Shown here: positions 52,171 through 61,535 of the stretch, piece after piece
How the letters are laid out: each line of letters opens with the position of its first letter
Numbering within the stretch: the stretch's first letter is position 1
Made by a program: the position numbers and the translations under genes
Assembly: GCA_030425285.1 (NCBI GenBank)
Contig: JAUIAY010000002.1
Span: forward strand, 124,001 to 188,000
Direction of reading: 5' to 3'
Source of the DNA: Bacteroidia bacterium
GTDB lineage: Bacteria > Bacteroidota > Bacteroidia > Flavobacteriales > Flavobacteriaceae
DNA length: 64,000 nucleotides
The notes under the pieces: generated by a model
The model's input: only the letters and a program-made list of their open reading frames with translations
Told to the model about the DNA's origin: nothing
The model's database searches: none

Positions 52171-53281
52171 ATGATTACTTCCGATCAAATTAAAGATCTT
52201 AATACACGCCTAGTGAAGCTACGGCACTATCTTTGACATAGATGCCAAATTAATTGAAATCCAAAACGAAGAAGAACAAACTTTTGATCCCAATTTCTGG
52301 AATGATTCCAAAGCAGCCGAAGCGGTTATGCAATCATTAAAGAGTAAGAAAAAATGGGTTGAAGACTACAACAAATCTAAAGTTTTAGTTGAAGACTTGG
52401 AGGTTATTTACGAATTCTTTAAAGAAGGCGAATCTACCTCCGAAGATGTTCAAAACCGTTTTGATGCTGCAGCTACATTGATTGAAGATTTAGAGTTTAA
52501 AAATATGCTTTCAGATGAAGGTGATAGTTTGAGTGCCGTATTGCAAATTACTGCTGGAGCTGGCGGAACGGAAAGCTGCGATTGGGCTAGTATGCTCATG
52601 CGTATGTACTTAATGTACGCCGAAAAAAATGGTTTTAAAGTCAAGGAACTCAACCTTCAAGATGGCGATGTCGCTGGTATAAAAACCGTAACTCTTGAAA
52701 TAGAAGGCGAATTTGCCTTTGGCTGGTTAAAAGGCGAAAACGGTGTTCATAGACTGGTACGTATTTCCCCTTTTGACAGTAATGCCAAACGTCATACCAG
52801 TTTTGCCTCGGTGTACGTGTATCCATTGGTTGATGATTCCATAGAAATTGAAATCAATCCAGCCGATATTGAAATTACTACCGCTCGTTCAAGTGGTGCT
52901 GGTGGTCAAAATGTAAATAAGGTAGAAACCAAGGTCCAGTTGCTACACAAGCCATCGGGAATACAAATACAGTGCTCTGAAACACGTTCTCAACATGATA
53001 ACAGAGCCAGAGCACTGCAAATGCTGAAATCACAATTGTACGAAATTGAACTTCAAAAACAGATGGCTCAACGCGATGACATAGAAGCTGAAAAAATGAA
53101 GATTGAATGGGGAAGCCAAATACGTAACTATGTGATGCACCCATATAAGTTGGTTAAAGACGTTAGAACAAGTCACGAAACTGGTAATGTTGATGCTGTT
53201 ATGGATGGCAATATTCAACCGTTTTTGAAAGCCTATTTAATGATGATGGGGCAAAAAGAATCAGAATCTGAAACTTTATAA
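52171..53281 (+). CDS. prfB: Peptide chain release factor 2 with programmed +1 frameshift
   Basis: RF2 frees the finished peptide at UGA and UAA codons. Reading starts at ATG 52171 ([20 protein letters not shown]) and reaches an in-frame TGA at 52234-52236 after 21 codons; the protein continues in the +1 frame from GAC at 52235 to the stop at 53281, for 369 residues in all. The codon-reading tripeptide SPF is in [15 protein letters not shown], and the hydrolysis motif GGQ is in [15 protein letters not shown]. It is followed nine bases later by the ArsC-like gene. Confidence 0.93.
52231..52237 (+). promoter_or_regulatory. RF2 autoregulatory frameshift site CTTTGAC
   Basis: The slippery CTT followed by TGA C is the conserved RF2 site: when RF2 is scarce the ribosome slips +1 and makes more. 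The Shine-Dalgarno-like AGGGGG that stimulates slippage in E. coli is absent; the bases upstream read CTACGGCACTAT. Confidence 0.9.
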
Positions 53282-53290
53282 TTAAAACTA

Positions 53291-53632
53291 ATGATTACTA
53301 TTTATCACAACAACCGTTGCACAAAATCAAGAGAAGGATTGGAAATATTGGAAAACTCTGGTAAACCATTTGAAATAAAGAAATATCTTGAAGATATTCC
53401 CAATAAAAAAGAGTTGCAGGAACTAATATCAAAACTTGGCATAAAACCCATTGAGCTTATTAGAAAAAATGAAGCTATTTGGAAAGAGAACTTCAAAGGA
53501 AAGGAATTATCCGATTCTCAAATTATAACCGCTATGGTTGAAAATCCAAAACTCATAGAACGTCCTATTGTCATAAATGGAGATAAAGCCATCATTGGTA
53601 GGCCTCCTGAAAACATTTTGGATATCATTTAA
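53291..53632 (+). CDS. ArsC/Spx-family arsenate-reductase-like protein
   Basis: A 113-residue thioredoxin-fold protein. The active site Cys10 is in HNNRCTKSRE, as in glutaredoxin-dependent arsenate reductases, and the ERPIVINGDKAIIGRPPENI ending matches the ArsC family, including the conserved Arg residues in RPIV and IGRPPE. Real arsenate reduction is plausible, but related proteins of this size also serve other redox or regulatory tasks (YffB-like). No arsenite exporter or ArsR regulator is adjacent, which weakens a detoxification role. It is probably co-transcribed with prfB. Confidence 0.85.
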   Translation: MITIYHNNRCTKSREGLEILENSGKPFEIKKYLEDIPNKKELQELISKLGIKPIELIRKNEAIWKENFKGKELSDSQIITAMVENPKLIERPIVINGDKAIIGRPPENILDII

Positions 53633-53656
53633 AATTTCAAACTTCAATGTAAAATC

Positions 53657-53688
53657 AAGCTTCAGTGTGAAAAACTGGAGCTTTTTTT
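53657..53688 (+). terminator. Terminator after the prfB unit
   Basis: Stem AAGCTTCAGT/ACTGGAGCTT (53657-53666 with 53674-53683, one G-T pair) followed by seven T. Confidence 0.8.
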
Positions 53689-53728
53689 ATTTAACATAGT
53701 TTTAACCAAAGTGGTCTAAGCCAAAGGG

Positions 53729-53736
53729 TATTTTTG
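53729..53736 (+). promoter_or_regulatory. -7 promoter element
   Basis: TATTTTTG (TAnnTTTG) lies 27 bases before the ATG of the TonB-dependent receptor, just after the terminator of the previous unit. Confidence 0.45.
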
Positions 53737-53763
53737 CAGTCAAATAGCCTAAAACCATAAAAA

Positions 53764-56223
53764 ATGACTAAATATTTTCTGACCCTCATCTTAACAATCT
53801 TAACTTTTACTGCTTTTTCCCAAAACAAAGAAGTGACCATTACTGGTAAAGTGTTTGACAAAGCTACCAATACACCTTTGGAATATGCTACCGTAGCATT
53901 TTTTAACAAAGCTGAAAACCGACTAGAAACAGGAGGCATTACAGATATGGAAGGTACTTTTAGTATCCCTGTACCTTCAGGCACTTATGATATAACTGTT
54001 GAATTCATTGGGTTTGACAAATTAACCATACCTAATCAAGAATTAACTGCTGACAAAAATTTGGGAACTATTGGTTTGGCTGAAAATGCCGAAGCGTTAG
54101 ATGAAGTTGAAATTATAGCTGAAACGACTACGGTTGAGATTAAATTAGATAAAAAAATATACAACGTGGGTAAAGATCTAACCGTTCGTGGTGGAACCGT
54201 TAGTGATGTTTTGGATAATGTACCTTCAGTTTCCGTAGATGTTGAGGGAAATGTTGCATTGCGTGGAAACGAAAATGTTAGAATTTTAATCAATGGTAAA
54301 CCTTCCGGATTGGTTGGTTTAAACTCAACCGATGCGTTGCGCCAATTACCCGCAGAATCCATTGAACGCGTTGAAGTTATCACTTCGCCTTCTGCTCGAT
54401 ATGACGCTGAAGGAACAGCTGGTATTTTAAATATCATTTTAAGGCGTAGTAAATTACAAGGCTTTAATGGAGCCGTAACAGCAAGTGCTGGTTACCCTAA
54501 TGCTGCCGGTATATCTGGAAACATCAACTACAGAACAGGTGATGTTAATATTTTCAACACAACAAGTTATAATTATCGCGAAGTACCAGGAAACTCTTCA
54601 TCCTATACTCAATATTTTAATAAAGAATTTGATGAAGACGGAAATGAAATAGCTGACAACCCTGACACTTATGCTAACGAAACTAATGATTATGATCGTG
54701 TTAGAAAAGGATTGAGTACCAATTTTGGCGTTGAATGGTATATAACCGATTCAGCATCTTTAACAGGTGCCATATCCTATAGAGATGGTAACAATGAAAG
54801 CAACACTACCAATATTATAACACAATATGATTCAAACGGAGCCTTCGATTCAGAAAGTAACCGTTTTGATCCTGAATTAGAAGATGACAAAGTCATTCAG
54901 TATTCATTAAATTTTCAAAAAGATTTTAATACCAGCGGACATACGCTCACTATGGATTTTCAATACGAGGATAATTCTGAAAATGAATTTTCTGAAGTTT
55001 TATTGGAGGGTGTCAATACAGAACGAGTTTCTACGCTTGATGACCAAAAAAGAATACTATTACAAGCGGATTATGTACTTCCTATAGGAGAACGCAGCCA
55101 ATTTGAAGCAGGATATCGCGGTAATTTTAACGATCAAGGCACTGATTATAAAGTTTGGTTTTTAGATCAGAATAGTAATGAATTTGAATTGAGTACTGGC
55201 TTATCAAATTTTTTAAATTATAGAGAGTATGTCAATGCGGCTTACACACAATTTGGAAGTAAAATAGGCGAGAAATTCTCTTATTTACTAGGCTTACGTC
55301 TTGAAGAAACTCGTATTACTATCGACCAGCCCACAAGTGGTGATTTTAATCGTAATAACTATTTAGGATTGTTCCCTACGGTAAACTTAAGCTATGAATT
55401 AAGTGAGAATGAAAATATAACTTTAGGTTATAGCAGACGTATTCGTAGACCTAGGTCTTGGTTTATTAATCCATTTCCTTCTCGTTCAAGTGTAACTAGT
55501 ATTTTTAGAGGGAATCCTGAATTAGCACCAAGTTACTCTGGACTATTTGATATAGGTTATTACAAAAAGTTTGGCAAGGTTTCTTTAAACACATCAGCAT
55601 ATTACCAACACGCAACGGATGCCTTTAGTTTTGTTAGCTATGACACTGGAGAAACTGTTAATGTGGGAGGTCAAGAATTAGCCATTATTGAACGTTCTCC
55701 CATCAACCTTGCTGAAGAGGATCGTTTAGGTTTTGAATTCACATTGACTTATAACCATTCCCGTAAGTGGAATGTTAATGCCAATTTCAATTTGTTTCAA
55801 CAATCTACGCGTGGAACTACACCTAATGGCCTGTCACTAGATAATGATAATACCAGTTGGTTTGCGCGAGTAAATAACAAGTTAACATTGCCATTGAATA
55901 TTGAATGGCAAACGAGTCTCAATTATAGAGGACCATCTGCCGATGCTCAAAACAAACGAGAAGGTGTATTCTCATCCAATATGGCCTTTAGTAAAGATAT
56001 TTTGAATAACAATGCTTCAATTGCTCTTAACATAAGTGATTTATTAAACAGTAGAAAACGAATTTCTGAAACCAATACACCAACCTTTTTTAGTGATTCA
56101 GAATTTCAATGGAGAGAACGTAGTTTAATGCTTTCTTTTACTTACCGTTTCAATCAGCAAAAACAACGTCAAGATAGAAACCGTAACGAAAATGGTGGCG
56201 GCGATTTTGACTTTGAAGGTTAA
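53764..56223 (+). CDS. TonB-dependent receptor family protein (outer-membrane beta-barrel)
   Basis: An 819-residue outer-membrane protein. Signal peptide (TLILTILTFTAFSQ), a carboxypeptidase-D-like domain at about 25-100 (VTITGKVFDKATNTPLEYAT, then YDITVEFIGFDKL), a plug at about 120-225 with LTVRGGTVSDVLDNVPSVSV and ESIERVEVITSPSARYDAEG, then a barrel of the OMP_b-brl_3 type ending LMLSFTYRF. A basic Gln/Arg-rich tail of about 25 residues ends DFDFEG. The family is typical of Bacteroidota and its substrate is unknown. It stands alone, between a strong terminator on each side. Confidence 0.9.
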   Translation: MTKYFLTLILTILTFTAFSQNKEVTITGKVFDKATNTPLEYATVAFFNKAENRLETGGITDMEGTFSIPVPSGTYDITVEFIGFDKLTIPNQELTADKNLGTIGLAENAEALDEVEIIAETTTVEIKLDKKIYNVGKDLTVRGGTVSDVLDNVPSVSVDVEGNVALRGNENVRILINGKPSGLVGLNSTDALRQLPAESIERVEVITSPSARYDAEGTAGILNIILRRSKLQGFNGAVTASAGYPNAAGISGNINYRTGDVNIFNTTSYNYREVPGNSSSYTQYFNKEFDEDGNEIADNPDTYANETNDYDRVRKGLSTNFGVEWYITDSASLTGAISYRDGNNESNTTNIITQYDSNGAFDSESNRFDPELEDDKVIQYSLNFQKDFNTSGHTLTMDFQYEDNSENEFSEVLLEGVNTERVSTLDDQKRILLQADYVLPIGERSQFEAGYRGNFNDQGTDYKVWFLDQNSNEFELSTGLSNFLNYREYVNAAYTQFGSKIGEKFSYLLGLRLEETRITIDQPTSGDFNRNNYLGLFPTVNLSYELSENENITLGYSRRIRRPRSWFINPFPSRSSVTSIFRGNPELAPSYSGLFDIGYYKKFGKVSLNTSAYYQHATDAFSFVSYDTGETVNVGGQELAIIERSPINLAEEDRLGFEFTLTYNHSRKWNVNANFNLFQQSTRGTTPNGLSLDNDNTSWFARVNNKLTLPLNIEWQTSLNYRGPSADAQNKREGVFSSNMAFSKDILNNNASIALNISDLLNSRKRISETNTPTFFSDSEFQWRERSLMLSFTYRFNQQKQRQDRNRNENGGGDFDFEG

Positions 56224-56242
56224 AATCTAGAACAAGCAAAAT

Positions 56243-56272
56243 AAAAAAGGAAGCTAAATAGCTTCCTTTTTT
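56243..56272. terminator. Bidirectional terminator
   Basis: Stem GGAAGCT/AGCTTCC (56249-56255 with 56260-56266), four-base loop, A run before and T run after. It lies between the receptor gene and the minus-strand 55-residue protein. Confidence 0.9.
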
Positions 56273-56295
56273 ATTTTATAATATACTAACGATAA

Positions 56296-56463
56296 TTAAC
56301 GTTTCGCTTTCTTTTCTTCTCTAATTTCTTTCAAGCGTTCAATCAAGGCACCACCTATCCAATAAGGGATTACAAAAGTCAATAAAAATATCATTAACCA
56401 AAAACCTATGGTTAAAATGGTTAAAAACGCTAAAAATCCTAAATATTGGTCAAAATCAAACAT
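56296..56463 (-). CDS. 55-residue small membrane protein
   Basis: A short frame from ATG at 56463 to TAA, starting MFDFDQYLGFLAFLTILTIG and ending KEIREEKKAKR. Two hydrophobic segments (FLAFLTILTIGFWLMIFLL and FVIPYWIGGAL) are followed by a charged tail, so it is a small inner-membrane protein. It occupies the gap between the receptor and fumC, with a terminator immediately after it. The even composition, length and tail argue for a real gene, but the family is not recognised. Confidence 0.65.
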   Translation of the reverse strand: MFDFDQYLGFLAFLTILTIGFWLMIFLLTFVIPYWIGGALIERLKEIREEKKAKR

Positions 56464-56646
56464 GATTGGAGAATTTACTATTAATTATGGCAAAGATATA
56501 ATAATGAGATTTGTTTTACAACAGTAAATTATAAATTATTAACAGGTTTATTAAATGAGTACCAAAACATCTTTTCAACTTTTTAAATTGTTAATATCTA
56601 GAACAAAAACAATCATTCACATATTAACAATCACAACAAAATCCTA

Positions 56647-56654
56647 TAAATTTG
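56647..56654 (+). promoter_or_regulatory. -7 promoter element for fumC
   Basis: TAAATTTG (TAnnTTTG) lies 27 bases before the ATG of fumC. Confidence 0.4.
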
Positions 56655-56681
56655 TAAAGTAGAATAAACTTAAATAATATC

Positions 56682-58079
56682 ATGACTTTTAGAATAGAAA
56701 AAGATACCATGGGTGACGTAAAAGTCCCAGCCGATAAACTTTGGGGAGCGCAAACCGAACGCTCTAGAAATAACTTTAAAATTGGTGCACCAGCATCCAT
56801 GCCTCTAGAAGTGGTGTATGGTTTTGCTTACCTTAAAAAAGCGGCTGCCTATACTAATTGTGAGTTAGGTGTTTTATCTGAAGAAAAGCGTGATTTAATT
56901 GCTAAAGTTTGTAATGAGATTTTAGACGGTCAACATGATGATCAGTTTCCGTTGGTTATTTGGCAAACAGGTTCTGGAACGCAAAGTAATATGAATGTTA
57001 ACGAGGTTGTTGCCAATAGAGCCCATCAATTAGCTGGAAAAGTAATTGGCGAAGGAGACAAAACCATTCAACCTAACGATGATGTAAACAAATCCCAATC
57101 CTCCAACGACACGTTTCCTACAGGCATGCACATTGCTGCTTATAAAAAAGTAGTTGAAGTAACCATCCCTGGAATTATTCAACTTCGTAACACATTACAC
57201 AACAAATCTATTGAGTTCAAAGATGTCGTTAAGATTGGTCGTACGCATTTAATGGATGCAACGCCATTAACATTAGGACAAGAGTTTTCTGGTTATGTAT
57301 CGCAATTGGATCATGGTCTTAAGGCCTTGGAAAACACCTTGCCTCACCTATCTGAATTAGCTTTAGGAGGAACAGCTGTTGGAACAGGATTAAATACGCC
57401 TGAAGGTTATGCCGAATTGGTTGCCAAGTACATTGCAGACTTCACTAATTTGCCATTTGTTTCGGCTGCCAACAAATTTGAAGCTTTAGCAGCACACGAT
57501 GCTTTAGTTGAAACGCATGGTGCCTTAAAACAATTAGCCGTTTCCCTAAATAAAATTGCTAACGATATCCGAATGATGGCTTCTGGTCCTAGATCTGGGA
57601 TTGGTGAAATCATTATTCCGGCTAATGAACCTGGAAGTTCTATTATGCCTGGAAAAGTCAATCCAACACAATGTGAAGCCTTAACTATGGTATGTGCACA
57701 AGTTATTGGTAATGATGTCGCTATTTCAGTTGGTGGAACACAAGGGCATTATGAACTGAATGTATTTAAGCCCATGATGGCTGCTAATATTTTGCAATCT
57801 GCTCAATTAATTGGTGATGCATGTGTGAGCTTTGATGAACATTGTGCATCTGGTATAGAGCCAAATCACAGCGTTATTAAACAGCTATTGAACAATTCCT
57901 TAATGTTAGTTACTGCGCTAAACACTAAAATAGGTTATTACAAAGCTGCAGAAATAGCCAATACGGCTCACAAAAAAGGAACAACCTTAAAGGAAGAAGC
58001 TATAAATTTAGGCTATGTAACCGCCGAAGAATATGACGCTTGGGTAAAACCAGAAGATATGGTTGGCAGCTTAAAATAA
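56682..58079 (+). CDS. fumC: Class II fumarate hydratase
   Basis: A 465-residue cytoplasmic enzyme that hydrates fumarate to malate in the citric-acid cycle. Class II marks are all present: [40 protein letters not shown] with the catalytic region, and the mobile loop [13 protein letters not shown]. The Ser in SSIMPGK acts as the base. Length fits FumC (about 465), and it does not carry the cluster of class I enzymes. The gene has its own promoter and is single. Confidence 0.96.
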   Translation: MTFRIEKDTMGDVKVPADKLWGAQTERSRNNFKIGAPASMPLEVVYGFAYLKKAAAYTNCELGVLSEEKRDLIAKVCNEILDGQHDDQFPLVIWQTGSGTQSNMNVNEVVANRAHQLAGKVIGEGDKTIQPNDDVNKSQSSNDTFPTGMHIAAYKKVVEVTIPGIIQLRNTLHNKSIEFKDVVKIGRTHLMDATPLTLGQEFSGYVSQLDHGLKALENTLPHLSELALGGTAVGTGLNTPEGYAELVAKYIADFTNLPFVSAANKFEALAAHDALVETHGALKQLAVSLNKIANDIRMMASGPRSGIGEIIIPANEPGSSIMPGKVNPTQCEALTMVCAQVIGNDVAISVGGTQGHYELNVFKPMMAANILQSAQLIGDACVSFDEHCASGIEPNHSVIKQLLNNSLMLVTALNTKIGYYKAAEIANTAHKKGTTLKEEAINLGYVTAEEYDAWVKPEDMVGSLK

Positions 58080-58130
58080 CGACAAAGTGTTTGCAAAAAC
58101 CGATAAAATGCATTTTTTAAATAAATTAGC

Positions 58131-58138
58131 TATATTTG
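58131..58138 (+). promoter_or_regulatory. -7 promoter element
   Basis: TATATTTG (TAnnTTTG) lies 19 bases before the ATG at 58158. Confidence 0.45.
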
Positions 58139-58157
58139 ATAAACAAATCTATGTATT

Positions 58158-59594
58158 ATGAAAAAAACATTACTTGCTTTATTTAACATTTTAGTTTTTA
58201 GCCACTTATGTTTGGCGCAAACTACCTTTGTTACTCCTATTCAGAATATTGATCCCAATACAGGTGAAGAACCTTATGAATTGGCATCTGGCGATTTAGA
58301 CAATGATGGTGACATCGATCTTGTTATGGCAACTTACTGGTTTACTGGTTACGGAACACCTACACAAGACTACATAAAATGGTATGAAAACGATGGTTCA
58401 GGAAATTTTTCCATTCCTAGTACTTCGGTTGTTTCGTCAACAATATTTTATGTTGATGGTCTAACGGTTGCCAATATCGACAACCAATTTGGATTGGATA
58501 TTGTTGCTACATCTGCTGATCAAAGTAAATTGGTTTATTATTTAAGTGATGGTTCAGGAGGATTTGGATCCGAAGTGGTTGTGAGTAGTGCAATTATAGG
58601 AGCTGGGCAGGTTTTTGCTGGCGATATCAACAATGATGGTCATACTGATTTAGCAACAGTTGCTTATGATGTAAACAAAGTTGTTTGGTTTGCAGGTGAT
58701 GGAGCAGGAAATTTTGGTACCGAACAAATTATAGAAGATAGTAATACAGATGGCCCTTTTACTTTAGAGTTAGGTGATTTTGATGGTGATACCGATATGG
58801 ATGCTGTAATTGGATTCTATAATTCTGGAACAATTGAAATATATTATAATCAATATGTCGAAAGTGGTACCAGTACGGTTTCTTGGGTAAAAGATGCCGT
58901 AACTGTTGATTCAGGAAATTCTTATTTTTTAGCTACTAAATTTGCCGATGTTAATAACGATGGTACAATGGATGTTGTAAAAGTAGATAATGTTACTGGA
59001 GAAGTTGAATGGTATAATAAAACAATTAATGGTGCATCAGTCGCCAATACCATTTCTTCATCTGCCATAATAGCAAGACCAGGAGCCATTGCCATTGCAG
59101 ATATTGATGGTGACACATTTAACGATGTTATTTTAACCGATTCCGGAACTGCTGATGACGCTATAATATGGTTCAAAGGAGCCAACAATGCCAGTCCAAG
59201 CGCTACTCCAACCTTAATTGAAAACAATAATTATCAAAACTTTGCTATCACGGTTGATGATTATGATGCTGATGGCGATTTGGATATAGCCTTTTTAGGA
59301 AATCAAAATGACACACTAGGCTGGTATGAAAATGAATTGATTACACTAGGTACTGAAGACCTTACGGTTTCTGAAATAAAAATTTATCCAAACCCAACTA
59401 GCACTATTTTAAATTTTAAAGGCTTGAATTCTGAAGAATTGCAAGTTACTATTTATGATGTTCTAGGAAAAGAGGTTCTTAATACAAACTTAAGTGAATA
59501 TGATAATCAACTAGACGTTTCTCAATTAGAAAGTGGTTTATACACAATAAAAATTGACAAAACCAACGAAACAATCAAATTCATAAAACAATAA
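58158..59594 (+). CDS. T9SS-exported FG-GAP/VCBS repeat protein
   Basis: A 478-residue surface or secreted protein. The signal peptide (MKKTLLALFNILVFSHLCLA) is followed by FG-GAP/VCBS-like repeats with calcium-type loops such as DLDNDGDIDL, DINNDGHTDL and DFDGDTDMDA, which form a beta-propeller. The last 80 residues are a type A sorting domain of type IX secretion: VSEIKIYPNPTSTILNF, VTIYDVLGKEV, and SGLYTIKI followed by KFIKQ. It would be moved across the outer membrane by the T9SS and attached to the surface. The ligand is unknown. Confidence 0.9.
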   Translation: MKKTLLALFNILVFSHLCLAQTTFVTPIQNIDPNTGEEPYELASGDLDNDGDIDLVMATYWFTGYGTPTQDYIKWYENDGSGNFSIPSTSVVSSTIFYVDGLTVANIDNQFGLDIVATSADQSKLVYYLSDGSGGFGSEVVVSSAIIGAGQVFAGDINNDGHTDLATVAYDVNKVVWFAGDGAGNFGTEQIIEDSNTDGPFTLELGDFDGDTDMDAVIGFYNSGTIEIYYNQYVESGTSTVSWVKDAVTVDSGNSYFLATKFADVNNDGTMDVVKVDNVTGEVEWYNKTINGASVANTISSSAIIARPGAIAIADIDGDTFNDVILTDSGTADDAIIWFKGANNASPSATPTLIENNNYQNFAITVDDYDADGDLDIAFLGNQNDTLGWYENELITLGTEDLTVSEIKIYPNPTSTILNFKGLNSEELQVTIYDVLGKEVLNTNLSEYDNQLDVSQLESGLYTIKIDKTNETIKFIKQ

Positions 59595-59612
59595 AAATTA
59601 AAACATATAATG

Positions 59613-59645
59613 AAACGTCTACAATAACTTGTGGGCGTTTTTTTA
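59613..59645 (+). terminator. Terminator
   Basis: Stem AACGTCTACAA/TTGTGGGCGTT (with G-T pairs) followed by TTTTTTT, just before hutI. Confidence 0.75.
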
Positions 59646-59683
59646 TTCCCTAAAAAATAAGCAACTTTGAAAAAAATTCGATC

Positions 59684-60919
59684 TTGACAACATTAATTAC
59701 AAATATCAAGGAATTACTCCAAGTAAGAGAAACCAATCATGAATTGGTTTCAGGTGAAGCTATGAAAGCATTACCGACTATAAAGAATGCTTTCTTATTA
59801 ATTGACCATGATACCATTGTTGATTATGGCGAAATGAAAGATTCTAAAGGGATTGTTGCTGATAAGACTATTGACGCTAGGGGTAAGCTAGTCTTACCAA
59901 CTTGGTGCGATTCACATACCCATATTGTTTATGCTGGCAACCGAGAACAAGAATTTGTAGACCGAATAAACGGATTGAGTTATGAAGATATAGCCAATAG
60001 AGGTGGCGGCATATTAAATTCAGCTGAAAAACTACAAAACACTTCAGAAGAAGACCTTTATAATCAGTCTGCAGAAAGATTAAAGCAGGTGATTAAATTA
60101 GGAACTGGAGCTATAGAAATCAAATCGGGTTATGGTTTAACTGTTGAAGCCGAATTGAAAATGCTTCGTGTTATTAAAAGATTGAAAAAGGATTTTCCGG
60201 TAAAAGTTAAAGCCACACTTTTGGGTGCTCACGCGGTTCCAAAAGCATATAAAGACAATAAAGAAGCCTATGTAGATTTGGTTATTAATGAATTGATTCC
60301 GCAAGTGGCCAAGTTACAACTAGCGCGTTATATTGATGTATTTTGTGAAAAAGGCTATTTTGACTTAAACGATACAGAGCGTATTCTTAAAGCCGCTTCA
60401 AATTATAATTTAACCCCAAAAATTCATGTGAATCAATTCAATGCCTTTGGAGGTGTTGGCTTGGGTGTGAAATACCATGCGTTATCTGTAGATCATTTAG
60501 AAGAATTGAATGACGAGGATATTCAAGTATTGAAAGGTAGTAAGACTATTCCAGTAGCACTCCCCTCCTGTTCGTATTTCTTGAGTATTCCCTATACTCC
60601 TGCCAGAAAATTAATTGATGCTGGATTGCCTTTAGCGTTGGCAACCGATTATAATCCAGGGTCGACACCCAGTGGCAATATGAACTTTGTTGTTAGTACA
60701 GCTTGTATAAAGATGAAAATGACTCCTGAAGAAGCCATTAATGCAGCAACCATAAATGGTGCATACGCAATGGGAATCAGTAATATGTACGGAAGTATTA
60801 CAAAAGGCAAAAAGGCCAATGTTATTATAACCAAAAAGGTTCCTAGTTATAACTTCTTACCTTATGCTTTTGGTGACAATCATATTGACACAGTTTTAAT
60901 CAATGGAAACGTTCAATAA
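59684..60919 (+). CDS. hutI: Imidazolonepropionase
   Basis: A 411-residue amidohydrolase that opens imidazolone propionate to formiminoglutamate in histidine degradation. The zinc site CDSHTHIVYAGNRE and the GRGGGI-like substrate loop ANRGGGILNS are in place, with later LGAHAVPKAY, NQFNAF and the catalytic Asp in LATDYNPGSTPSGN. The start is TTG at 59684 (no ATG in reach); it gives MTTLITNIKELLQV, which fits the family N terminus, while the first internal ATG would lose the first strands. It overlaps the next gene by 17 bases. Confidence 0.92.
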   Translation: MTTLITNIKELLQVRETNHELVSGEAMKALPTIKNAFLLIDHDTIVDYGEMKDSKGIVADKTIDARGKLVLPTWCDSHTHIVYAGNREQEFVDRINGLSYEDIANRGGGILNSAEKLQNTSEEDLYNQSAERLKQVIKLGTGAIEIKSGYGLTVEAELKMLRVIKRLKKDFPVKVKATLLGAHAVPKAYKDNKEAYVDLVINELIPQVAKLQLARYIDVFCEKGYFDLNDTERILKAASNYNLTPKIHVNQFNAFGGVGLGVKYHALSVDHLEELNDEDIQVLKGSKTIPVALPSCSYFLSIPYTPARKLIDAGLPLALATDYNPGSTPSGNMNFVVSTACIKMKMTPEEAINAATINGAYAMGISNMYGSITKGKKANVIITKKVPSYNFLPYAFGDNHIDTVLINGNVQ

Positions 60920-61466
60920 CCTTAATATAACTTCCAACAAAGAATTATCGCAAAAGGTCAAAGAACTTGGTATTTATAATTTTAAAGACCTAGCATTGTT
61001 TGTTAAGAAACTACCCTATAGAAGAGTTTCCAATAGAGATAACAATAGTCTTGTATTGACAGAAGAATGTGGAACATGTTCAACAAAACATGCTTTTTTA
61101 GCACAAGTAGCAACCGAAAATCACTTTTCTGTTACGTTACATTTGGGTATTTATAAGATGAGTGAACAAAACACCAAAGGTGTAGGCTCTATATTACAAC
61201 AATATAATTTGACTTATATACCAGAAGCGCATTGCTATCTTAAACTAGACAACCAAATAATTGATTGTACCAAAGAGTCAAGTAACGATAATCCATTTCA
61301 AGACTCTCTGCTTTATGAGGAAATAATAACGCCTAAACAAATAGGAAAGTATAAAATAGAACTCCACAAAATGTTTCTAAAAAAATGGCTTGTTGAGCAT
61401 GATGTTACATATAATTTAGAACATTTATGGCGCATTCGAGAGTTATGCATTGGATCCATAAAATAA
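60903..61466 (+). CDS. Transglutaminase-like protein of unknown function
   Basis: A 187-residue cytoplasmic protein. The segment LTEECGTCSTKHAFLAQVA, with Cys at the helix start, then PEAHCYLKLDNQIIDCTKE with a His and an Asp at the right distance, reproduces the Cys-His-Asp triad of transglutaminase-like or NAT-like folds. It overlaps hutI by 17 bases, so it is translated from the same message. I have no assigned function, but tight linkage suggests a task in histidine or nitrogen metabolism, such as cutting or capping an amide. It ends in a strong terminator. Confidence 0.75.
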   Translation: METFNNLNITSNKELSQKVKELGIYNFKDLALFVKKLPYRRVSNRDNNSLVLTEECGTCSTKHAFLAQVATENHFSVTLHLGIYKMSEQNTKGVGSILQQYNLTYIPEAHCYLKLDNQIIDCTKESSNDNPFQDSLLYEEIITPKQIGKYKIELHKMFLKKWLVEHDVTYNLEHLWRIRELCIGSIK

Positions 61467-61495
61467 CAAAAGCCCGAAGTAACTTCGGGCTTTTC
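61467..61495. terminator. Bidirectional terminator
   Basis: Stem AAAAGCCCGAAG/CTTCGGGCTTTT (61468-61479 with 61483-61494) with a very short loop. It ends the hut pair and may serve the convergent minus-strand gene. Confidence 0.9.
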
Positions 61496-61535
61496 ATTAT
61501 AATAGTTCTATGGATAATGTACTACAATAATGTAA

